Below, piece after piece: positions 44,898 to 54,340 of a stretch of DNA of 64,000 nt. The notes under the pieces were generated by a model, which saw only the letters and a list, made by a program, of their open reading frames with translations, was not told the DNA's origin and made no database searches. The stretch's first letter is position 1, and every line of letters begins with the position of its first letter. This DNA is from Paragyromitra xinjiangensis (taxonomy: Eukaryota; Ascomycota; Pezizomycetes; Pezizales; Discinaceae), in contig JBCAMK010000001.1 of NCBI GenBank assembly GCA_038503065.1, positions 2,108,001 through 2,172,000 on the forward strand, written 5' to 3'. Position numbers and translations under genes: made by a program.

Positions 44898-46150
44898 CTC
44901 AATCAATCCCTTCTTTTGTCTTGCTGCTTTGTGTCTTGAAGAGGAGGGTCTGCGGGGTGGGGAACCTCGTTGTGTCAAGATGACAACGCTATTTAGCGAG
45001 TAGCATCATAGCATATCACACCATTCCTACGAAGATTCCAAATTTTCAAGTTGATAGATTCTAGCTATAGCAAAGTAGAAGAATCTTTGGCTCAGGTGAT
45101 ACGCGGACCATGGAAGAGATAACATGGTAGATACGGAGAAACTCGGCTGTAATTATATATATACGTACCTCTCCGTGATCCCTATATGTAGCTATCGGTT
45201 CGACTCTTTGTGTCGTAAACTTACCAAGTGGTGGAGAAAGTATGAGAACGAGAGATGTTGTGCTACTTTAGGTCACCGAATTTGGTACGAAGGAATATTC
45301 CGCTCATACAGTAAATCGTGAAATCCTGTTTGAATGCCCTTCTATAATTACGACGGATTAGTCTCGTGCCCAGGTTGCAGTCGCCCAGATTTTTTTTCAA
45401 TATCCGGTGCTTAAAATCCGGATTCTCCCTACACATCGCTAGTCTCGCAATCGATGTTTATTCGCTCTAAATAGGGTGTTGGGGTCGAGCTCTCTCACCA
45501 ATCCGTCAACACCCAATTTAAGAAGGATTTGTCACGTGACAAGTCGGCAGCGAGACTAACACATCGCGTCAACCATCCAAAATAAATAGTGATTTTCCCA
45601 AAAAGTCTGGAATCGAGACTGGCAATGGATATTGGATTGGGGTAAAGCTTCTAGGGATTATATGATGTTTTTAAAAAAACTTACTAACCTTTTGATTATG
45701 ATTAAGATAAAATTCGTCGCTATCGAAAAATATGAGCAACTTTCAAAGGCTTTAAAAAAAGGTATATTTGATTAAGAAGGTCCATATATACATATGCCTA
45801 GATCTGGGCACATTTATTAGTCCAGTCGTGAGATATATCCTACCTCCTCCTTCACTCCTTTCCCCTTCCCTCCACTACTTCTTCTCTCTCCACCTATATT
45901 TCCTCACCACCAAACCCTTTATTTACTGTCACTTGCTTACGGTTAGGTTTCCGTTATATTTGCTTTTCACTTGTATATAACTCACACCTTTTGTCCCACT
46001 CCTCTAGTTTGGCTTGGATCCATCCTCATCAGCCCAAGGATCGAACTTTTACTTCTTAGTGAATCGAGTACTGATATCCCCCCCCCCCTCTGACACTTCT
46101 ATATTCCTTAATATACTATTGGCTAAGAGATTAACACTGTCCCAAAAGAT
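44898..46150. promoter_or_regulatory. Divergent promoter region between the Rdx gene and the 717-codon ORF
   Basis: The genes on either side point outward. A perfect 14-bp palindrome TTGTCACGTGACAA with a CACGTG core lies at 45529-45542. The last 300 bases before 46151 are strongly pyrimidine-rich on the plus strand (45840-46010 and a C10 run at 46079-46088), as expected for the leader of the plus-strand gene. Confidence 0.45.
45529..45542. promoter_or_regulatory. Perfect 14-bp palindrome with CACGTG core
   Basis: TTGTCACGTGACAA is perfectly symmetric. CACGTG is the core bound by bHLH factors such as Cbf1 and Pho4 in yeasts. It lies between two divergent genes, about 630 bp from either start. 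Binding here is inference. Confidence 0.4.
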
Positions 46151-48304
46151 ATGGACCAACTCTTCCCTAGGCCTGGCCACAGAAATCTACACCCCCGGAG
46201 TTTTGCTCCAGCTACCTCCACGGATGCCTCTAATGGAGCCATTGTTCTTCAAAAGGACTATTTAGCCCTGCCGAAGGACAGTAAATATGGAATCCCTGGG
46301 TTTTTTCAGCTTCCAGCCGATGATAAAAGCCTACAAACCCCATCTTACAACTTGGTCATCAAAGGGATACCATTTGCAGGACACGATATCGTCCGCTGCA
46401 TCATCACTCCGGCTTCAGATATTACGATCGTTCCCATGAACCTTCAAGACCATGAGAGTAGCTCAGCGAATAAAGTCCGAATTGAGAGAACCAGGTACAT
46501 ATTGAAATCATACGAACATAACTCGTCGTGCATGGTATCCGGTTATCGTGCCAACGTGAAGTTTAAACTTGTGCTTAGGAGTGCAAAAGATTTGGCTCAA
46601 ATATTTCAAATTGATGGTGCAGTCCTGCTAGATCCCGGACTTCAGCCCCCCCAGCTTCCGGTATCCGGTAGGCCGGTTTGCCTACTTGGAATGGACTTCA
46701 TCATGAAATATCCTTACCTCCTCTACGTTCCGAGGTTTGATTCGCGTGGGATGGTGGACTTTATGATTTCTCGAGACCCATTTGCCTCCAGGTCTTATAG
46801 TATTCACGAACAGTTTTATAAGGCGGCTATTGTTCATGTCGATGGACATTACAACGAAGACACAGGCAATATTGGATGTGGGGTCTTTTTCAAGTCCGGC
46901 TCCATCTTCAATATTTTCTCTGGAGTAAGCAAGTATGATAAAGCTGGGATAAAGCATACGAAAAAATTGAAGGAACGAGGAATATTAATGGCGATTATCA
47001 AGGCTTTACACGTGGTTTGTGCTTTCCCCGTTGGTCGCGACTTCAGAGGAGTAATTATCAGAAGCACGGATCCTGCTATCGCCAGATTGATGGCTGTGAC
47101 CCAAGTTACCATGAAAAATGTTTTCACGGATTCAATAAAGGGTGATGAAGATGGTTTCGATCCTATGGAAGGAGGCTATTACTACCCCACAGCGAATCGT
47201 GACTTGATGCTATACTTCTGTCATACATTTCTCCGAACAGAGCTTGGGTTCAAAATAACCTTTGAAGATTCCAAAAAGTGTGATGAGGCAGTGGCAGCGA
47301 GTTCACTTGCTATGGCGGGGTCCCAAATGGAAGAATTCTATGCGGAATCACCAAGGGAGAAGGCTCCGAATAGCCAAAAGGGCTCACTCCTTCCCCAAAT
47401 CCAGCCCAGAGGGATGAGAAAAACAGAGCACCCTGATATCACACCTTTGGAAAATTATTTCGAGTGTGAGGGCAGCCCTGTATATATCGGTCTTGGGTTT
47501 GATGGGTACTTTTATATCCAACAGGGGAAGGCTCACGCTGCAATGGAAGGGGCAGACAAAGCAGGGTTAAATACCATAGACGAGACAATGGATAAGGTAA
47601 AGATTGTAATTTCGAACAGAGAATCTCTTGAATCGGTCGACATCAATAACATCGAATATTCGGCCGAGATTCCGCACACGGAGCAGAGCCTTGAGAAGGA
47701 TTCAAAGGTTACAGATTCTCACAAAGATGATCCAAATAGGCAAGATCAAACTCGCATGAATCCCACGGAACGTCCAGAAGAGGATAGTATAGATCTTGCA
47801 ATGCTTAGCCAAGACCTAGGCCCGGGAAGCAAGAAACAGGAGCTTCTGAGATCCTGCTGCGGGATGCGGGAGCCGGGAGCTACGAAGGCCAATGTAAGAA
47901 TCACGGAAAACGGAAAAGATCATCAGAAACTGTGGAGGATAGAGAAAATTCGCATGGATGCGAAAGCTAAGATCTCTCGGGTTAAGTATGATGGGTTATT
48001 CGAGTACGAGTCTCTTGAAAGGCAGATGAATGCTCGGATAGCCCAGATCGGGAATGATTGTACGGAGAAGCGTGAAGAGATTTTTAAGGAAGCTGAAGCG
48101 CAGATTGCTGCGGCTAGAGCAGAATACTCCCAAAAACGCAACATAATTGTAGGCAAAACAAAGGCCCTCATAAAGGAGATTGATACGATGGTCCATCAAG
48201 AAATTGAAATGGTCCAGTGGAAATTTAGCGCAGGAGTTGGAGGAATGTGGAAGGCAAATAACGGTAACACGGGGTTTGAGAACCCACCAACACCTTTGAG
48301 ATGA
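46151..48304 (+). CDS. Retropepsin-like plus RNase H-like protein, 717 aa, possibly domesticated
   Basis: Intact single-exon ORF. I do not recognise it as a named gene. Residues about 65-212 look like a retroviral-type aspartic protease fold: YNLVIKGIPFAGHDIVRCII, then TPASDITIVP where DTGAS is expected, and later CLLGMDFIMKYPYLLYVP, the usual second hallmark. The catalytic Asp and Gly appear replaced. Residues about 225-360 look like RNase H: AIVHVDGHYN with D231, then KERGILMAIIKAL where RaEL is expected (Glu replaced by Ile), STDPAIARLM with D307, and ANRDLML with D351. No reverse transcriptase lies between or around them. Residues about 590-695 form a charged coiled coil. Residues 370-580 are mostly polar and disordered. 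The lack of introns, together with retroelement-type domains lacking some active-site residues, suggests a domesticated gene. Domain assignments rest on motif reading only. Confidence 0.7.
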   Translation: MDQLFPRPGHRNLHPRSFAPATSTDASNGAIVLQKDYLALPKDSKYGIPGFFQLPADDKSLQTPSYNLVIKGIPFAGHDIVRCIITPASDITIVPMNLQDHESSSANKVRIERTRYILKSYEHNSSCMVSGYRANVKFKLVLRSAKDLAQIFQIDGAVLLDPGLQPPQLPVSGRPVCLLGMDFIMKYPYLLYVPRFDSRGMVDFMISRDPFASRSYSIHEQFYKAAIVHVDGHYNEDTGNIGCGVFFKSGSIFNIFSGVSKYDKAGIKHTKKLKERGILMAIIKALHVVCAFPVGRDFRGVIIRSTDPAIARLMAVTQVTMKNVFTDSIKGDEDGFDPMEGGYYYPTANRDLMLYFCHTFLRTELGFKITFEDSKKCDEAVAASSLAMAGSQMEEFYAESPREKAPNSQKGSLLPQIQPRGMRKTEHPDITPLENYFECEGSPVYIGLGFDGYFYIQQGKAHAAMEGADKAGLNTIDETMDKVKIVISNRESLESVDINNIEYSAEIPHTEQSLEKDSKVTDSHKDDPNRQDQTRMNPTERPEEDSIDLAMLSQDLGPGSKKQELLRSCCGMREPGATKANVRITENGKDHQKLWRIEKIRMDAKAKISRVKYDGLFEYESLERQMNARIAQIGNDCTEKREEIFKEAEAQIAAARAEYSQKRNIIVGKTKALIKEIDTMVHQEIEMVQWKFSAGVGGMWKANNGNTGFENPPTPLR

Positions 48305-50860
48305 ATTTCTTTATCCAGGTTCTTTCCTGAACCACCAAAAGAATATATCAAGCTCATCCGTTGGTGATGCGTATCAGGGTAGCAAGGGTTTTGCGGGAGG
48401 AAAGAATGAAATGATGGCTAAAAATCTACAATTTGGCGCTGAGCAACCATGCAAGAAAGGATAGATGAACAATCACTTCTTTGCTTTGCTTTGTATATTA
48501 AAGGTTTTATCCAGCTATGCGGGCTCGGTATCTGTTGTGTTGTATTGCTGGCCCCCCGTATCTCTACTCTAGAAAGAAGCTTTTTCCTTTCTCTTTCCTT
48601 TAAAGATGGATGAAATCCTATGATATTGGCCAAAAGGTCGAATCCGGGCGAATTGAATTTAAATATGACTACATGTCTGCATGTAAGCCGGATGCACAGA
48701 AATTCCCTACAGTGCACAGTAGCCAAAGGTGGCGGGGGCAGGGACCCTAAAAGTGTGATTCTTATCAAGGACGGACACTCACCATTAAAGCAATATGTTA
48801 ATACCAAAAGAAAACTATTTTAAAACTTCCCCCACACCAAAATACTTTACACGTCAGAAATGACAGCAGTGTTCTTTGTGGACAGGACAACAGTTCATTA
48901 CGGTTAATAATTCATGGGTTCAGAATTCGATGAAGGGCCCACGAAGCTGGAAACAGCCCTCGTTTATGTGCATTAAAAAAAGGGAAGACAGTGGTGAAAC
49001 CTCAAACAATTCCAACAAACCTCAATTTCAAGGATTGAGAAACACGTTGACACCCTGCTTGTGACATGACTTGCATGGATGTCAGAGACTTGAGCTAATA
49101 AGCACGCGGTTGGATCGAGTCGCCTTGAGAATAAAATGCACGACCCGAGAGAACGTCTCGATAACCGACACCTAAATTTGGATTTAGAATTCCGAATCTC
49201 GCGTGTCAAAGAAAAAGAAATAAATTCTCAAACATCTAATTTGCCTCTCTACACATCGGAGATTTGGAGCCCAGTTAATTAATACAAAGTCTAATTATCA
49301 TGGCTGGCAAAGTGAAAAAACCACCAATATGATGGGAAAAGCGTGACTCTACGCAAGTCACCACGTGTATTATCGAAACTAGACAGCGATAAACAGGGGT
49401 TCCGGGCCCTAAGCCTCTGACCCAGTTTCATCGCAGACCCAGGAAATAAAATGGAATGTTCCAACGGGAGAACAGTATGCGAAGGCTTAAACGCCCACGT
49501 GCCATTCAAGAGCTTAACCCCTGTCTTACCCAAAGGAATTTACCGAGGCCAGAAACTCCACAACATGGTACAGGTTCGCAGAGCGCTCCTCGAGTGTTTA
49601 CTAGAATTTGCAAGACCAGCACCTCGAAATGGGCACGCTGTATATGCCCTTTCACGGTTATAGGGGCACATACATGCCTCGAATGTCAAAAAGCCAACAG
49701 GCCCCACTCAACTCATCTACAGAGTCACTTCACCTCAGCGTCTCGCAAGCGCTAGCGCCGGTATTTCTAGCGAACACTACATGTAACTATCGTGAAGAAA
49801 CTCGATATAGTGGGTGCGGTGCTCTATTTTTCCCGCCATCGTCGCCACCACCAATTACTCCCCATCTTTGAGATGGTGAGCAAAAACAATACCAACTCTT
49901 AAAAGTAGTGAATTTTAGGGAAAAGTTGTTTGTTGCATTTCTGAACACTTTCTGTTCTTCCTAAGTAAGGCCCCCTACTTAGTTACCGGCATATATCTCC
50001 ATATCGACTGCCCATCACAGGCACCCATGACCGAGCCACAAGTACCCCCCAAAGTACCTTTTTATTTCATGGCTTTTACTAGAGCATCCGCGGTACCACT
50101 TCCAATTCGCAAAACGGGATCGCCAAGATACATAGAGCATATATATATAAGATACATACGAGATGTGCTCAGTATCTCTAAAAACAAACCAGTGGTATAA
50201 CCTGGATGGCTACACGTACCTAACAAGAAGCTGTTATTATTATTATCATCATCACTACTATCTAGAAATTCTACTTGGGTAACTAGCGAGTGATCTCCTG
50301 TGATACGCGTGTGGTTTAACTTGAAATCATCCCTTTGATGCCTAGGTCTATCCGGACAAAGACTAAACAAACCTAAAACTAAATCCCATGGAACAACCCC
50401 GCAATAAGAATACAATAGTTCCAGTTGTCTATAATTGTAGTTTAGTTTGTGTTGAACCAATTGTTGGTCGGGCTGCTGGCCTCTGGTGGCACTTTACACG
50501 TGACCTGACTGAAGGCCAAATGCAACCACTGTTTGATGTTTCTGCAGGCACTCCTTAAAGAACCCATTATTCTTAGCTCCAGATTAAGCTACAAAGGATA
50601 AGCATGAGATGAAGAGAGGCTTCAAGCGCTCGTCATGCTTAGCTTATGTGGTTAACTCGATTTTTTATTTTTCACGCTACTTTAGCAGGCGTGTTTCGTT
50701 TGTATAATCCTTTAGGGCAGAATGCCTATTTCTGGGTTCCTGCTCTAGAAAAAAAAAGGAATGGTCGAGGAGGAATAGAACGGGAAATGATACCTACTAG
50801 TATTTTAAGGGTGATTTGCTGAAGCCTGCAAAATACCTAGCGCCCAAGTGGGGAGTTAAG
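48305..50860. other. Non-coding region, no gene supported
   Basis: About 2.5 kb downstream of the 717-codon ORF. Only short frames without family resemblance. Contains a TACATGTA at 49788, an AT repeat near 50138-50150 and a TTATTATTATTATCATCATCA run near 50234-50254. Confidence 0.45.
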
Positions 50861-51047
50861 TACAGTCGCACCTCGTTATGCCGGACACCTAGAATCCAGT
50901 GGATCTCGCACGAGATAGCAAGTTTTCCCAAAGAATCCGGGGCAGCAAATCTATTCCGCAGTAGAAAAATGTTTTGGTTAGGGAATTTTGTACGAGACAG
51001 CAAGGGATTTGGCATACCGAGTTCCGGCATGGCGAGGTGCGACTGTA
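50861..51047. mobile_element. MITE-like element with CAGTCGCACCTCG ends, TA flanks
   Basis: The left end TA|CAGTCGCACCTCGTTATGCC at 50861 and the right end, the reverse complement of CAGTCGCACCTCGCCATGCC, at 51045 match over about 23 bp with two differences, flanked by TA on both sides. The element is about 185 bp and non-coding. CAG-type ends with a purine/pyrimidine-rich CACCTCG resemble pogo/Fot1-class elements of filamentous fungi, so it is probably a deleted derivative of one. Confidence 0.8.
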
Positions 51048-52305
51048 GCTCATGCGCTGCTGGGCGTAGAGTTGGATATTTGGTCCCAACGGCGGGGTTT
51101 GATTCCCCTTACCGTTGAAACCTCTGGATTAAGCCTCTCTATATCTAGCTTCTTTAGGTGACTCTATCTTCCTCGAACGAACACTTATCCCGGAACTGTA
51201 CGAGCTAAGGGAAGGAAAAGGAGGGAGAGGGGGTATTTAGGAACTAGGTGCGCTCTAATTGATACTAATCCGATCCCCGAACTCTTGACAAAGAGTGACC
51301 GGCAAAATAGAGGAGTAAGCTACAGGCTAGGACTCTGACATCTGTCTGTGCTAAACAGTCGATAAAAATAGCCGGTTTTGGGTTACTACATATGTGATGT
51401 AGATGCTTTTACCTAAGTGTGAGAACTGTGGTTCTCAAAACCTGTTTCCGTTTTTCGGTCTGTCGGACTTGGATAGATCATATCATATTTCTGAAAGAGG
51501 GTGCCGCCGGAAGTGCGGTCAACTGCTTGTGCCTTCGAGAAGCTAAATAAGGATGGAAGTAGAAAAAGCCATGCACCGGCAGTGATCCAGCCTCGCCTAC
51601 TCTAATTTGTCCGACGCTCCAAAGTAAGCTTTTCTGGTGTTGCACAACATATATGTGCTGTGTGGGGGTTATCGCCATACGGAGAAGTCTACAGAACGCA
51701 ATGTTGGAAGGTTTCAACAACTCGTTAGGTTTTCTGTTGGCTAGGAACATTGTTTGCTGTTGAAACTTGAGAGCCTCTGCGTAACATGCAGCAATCATGC
51801 AAGCTGATCGGCAAGTGGACCCTTTTCGATGTTATGGGCTGCGGGCGCTGTGCACATTTCGCCACGTTTTCCGAGACAGCAAGCCCCTGATCCATGCCAC
51901 CTACACAGCAGACTAACCATTGTGATATGCGGCACCGAACCCCAGGGTTTGGATATAATTCCCCTCGCCTGTCCTCCGCTCGAATGTTCTCCTCGTATGT
52001 AATTTTCTTGACGTTAGCTGTTCCTCCGTTGAATAATCCCTGTCCCCCTTTCTCATGCTCAATTGTGGTGCTGGTCTCCTCTTCCTCGTTCATCTTCTTC
52101 CTGCAAAAGAATAAAGAGAACCGGGAAACAGCTTCCGTATCTCGGCAAGGTCGCACCATCGCATCACCCCTATTAAGCTCCGCCTCGTGCTGGTTTCCCC
52201 TTCTTTACTGCTAATCTTTTCACCAACTCCACTTCGGTCGGATTCACTTAAAATCAGCTTCGACTACCGAGCAAACCGTTTCTACCTCGCTTCTGCTCTG
52301 TATAG
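51048..52305. other. Intergenic region before the 101-residue gene
   Basis: No gene is supported in the first kilobase. The last 250 bases are pyrimidine-rich on the plus strand (CTCCTCTTCCTCG, CCCCTTCTTTAC), fitting the promoter and leader of the small gene starting at 52306. Confidence 0.45.
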
Positions 52306-52715
52306 ATGCCTCACTCGCTTGAATCGTCCAGACCAATGATTGTTAGTTTCCCCGCTTTCCAACCCGGCTAGTTTTAAACTGCTCCATCCTCAACCCCTTT
52401 CTCAGTATAGGGATATGCTTTTGCTAACTTTTTTCCTTCCCACAGCCCAAGAGAGATACTCGTCGGTTCTCGACTTACACTACCGTTTCCTCAGATCCAT
52501 CCATCACCGGCTCCGAAAAAGCGGCTTTCTTCGAGATTGAAGACGGTCTGCGTAGAATGGAAGATCGGCGATTGATGAGCCAGCGATTTGTGCCCAGCGA
52601 GCAGAAGAGCGAGATGATCTCGAAATTGGCCCTAGGTGCCAAACTGGAGAGGGCATTGAGATGGAGAATGGACAAACAAGATGCTGTTGCTAGGCCGCGG
52701 GCGAAGTCTGGTTAG
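52306..52715 (+). CDS. Small conserved-looking fungal protein, 101 aa, two exons
   Basis: Exons 52306-52341 and 52446-52715 give 101 residues; the 104-bp intron has a GTTAGT donor and a TTCCCACAG acceptor. The protein is MPHSLESSRPMI, then PKRDTRRFSTYTTVSSDPS, GSEKAAFFEIEDGLRRMEDRRLM, QRFVPSEQKSEMISKLALG and KLERALRWRM. I recall similar small proteins (RRYSTYxT, EKxAFFEIEDGLRR, RFVPSE, LALGAKLERAL) from other ascomycetes, all without known function. It is basic, probably helical in the middle, with no signal, membrane segment or Cys motif. Evidence for a gene is the phase-exact splice, the good leader and the recalled conservation. Function unknown. Confidence 0.75.
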
Positions 52716-54340
52716 ACTATCGAATAGCCGGAGGAAGATACATCCAGCCATCTGGGATTATCGGCTTAGTCGAAAGATTTGTGGGATAAGCTTGGGGAAA
52801 GTATGGGAAATAGTTTGACGGCACAATCGACAAACGTAACATCTACGCGTCACTTGCACGGCTTATCGAGTCGCCTGGGTATTTTTAATGGACTATATAT
52901 GTGTATCGATGGGATTAAATTGTGCAAATTGCGATTTTTCATGTGGGGCAGGTATACTTGCCAAGGGATTTTTAGTTTGCGCGGGGGAGGATCCTGTGAG
53001 CTTTCTTTTATGTTTTTATTTTTTCGTGGCCGACATATTTGTTTCGGGGTGTTTATTTCCTTTTTTCTTCCTGTTTAACGGTCCACTATTTTGGCAGATT
53101 CTCACACGGCGTCAAAGTTGGAGGGGAGGGGTTTTCTCAATGGTGCTTGGTTGTGTGGTAGAAGCCTTTCGTTGATCTATACTTCCTGGCCTGCATATCA
53201 ACTTTGTTGGTAGGATATTCTGCCAAAATATAGGCCAAAAGGGGACCGGGGGTTTACGATTTTTATTCGGGCTCGATGGGAGAAGACATGCTATGATGCT
53301 TCTCTCACGTATTGGTTACGATTTTCTTTGCCTGTATTTCTTAAATGTCCGTAAAATATGCCGTCATTGCTCTTTGGCCCAGGTTGGAAGCACCGCCATA
53401 CATTATTTTGTCTGGGGTTTACGCATCTTTGTTTGGATATTTTTTCGTGCTATATTTCCTTTTCTTTGCTTGAAGTTGTTGATAGGGTATCTAGGAAATT
53501 TTATGACATTTTGAGGGCCCCTAGTACGAGCGTGCAGAATATTTGTTGAGGATTGTTGCGCCAGGTAGTTGGCGGTGGCCGCTTTCTTGCGGACTTTTAG
53601 TTTAACCCTAGCTATTGGAAGACTACATGCAGTATGCACAAGTCGAACGACAATACTAATGCTCCTGAAGTTTGGCGAAATCGTTGAGTGGACAGCCTTG
53701 GATCACGATACAGGCTCTACTGTGATAACCTACATACCTATATCTTGCTCTTTTTTTTTTTTGGCTGTAATGTTGTGCGGGAAAGAATCGGTTGCGCTAA
53801 GAAGCCCCACTCAAAGAGGGACCTTTTTTTCCCAGTCCTCTTCACAACACCACTCCCACTACAGGTCTCGCCTCTGCTCTCTCTTTCTCCCCATACCTTC
53901 TCGAATTCCATCCTCATCGATCAAAATAACCCACTCTTCCTTCCAACCTCCATCACCTTCCCCTCGGTCTCTTCCCCCTATCATCATCCTTCTCATCTAA
54001 CTTGATCTTCTCAGACTCTCCTCGGCTTTTGGCTTTTTTTACCTTTCCTCTCTCTTTTCCCTTTTTTTTTGTATTTTTCTTAGATACGCCCACCAGGCAC
54101 CGATCTTGAACCTTCTAGGCGTTTAAGTCATCCGGTTTACACCAAAATTGCCACTACAGGACTTCGTGTAAATCTCGACTTACCAGCGTCTGACGTCGTC
54201 AATATTCTGCCCACATCCCTGTAGCGGGGCTCTCCTGTACAGTTTTTGCACGGTCCTCTCTTTCTCGTGTTGTCACTATCCCCACTATAACAACCTTCAA
54301 TTCAGGCAGACAAGTTTTTACACCAAAAATAACAGTAATC
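52716..54340. other. Intergenic region with the NXT3 leader
   Basis: The first part is T-rich and probably the 3' region of the small gene. From 53850 to 54070 the plus strand is strongly pyrimidine-rich (CTCTCTTTCTCCCC, CCTTTCCTCTCTCTTTTCCC), a promoter or leader signature for the gene starting at 54341. No other gene is supported. Confidence 0.5.

Noticed and set aside
53688..54005. 105- and 143-codon plus-strand frames before NXT3
   Set aside because: They run through the CT-rich leader and have no plausible homology; NXT3 starts at 54341 with a conserved domain in frame.
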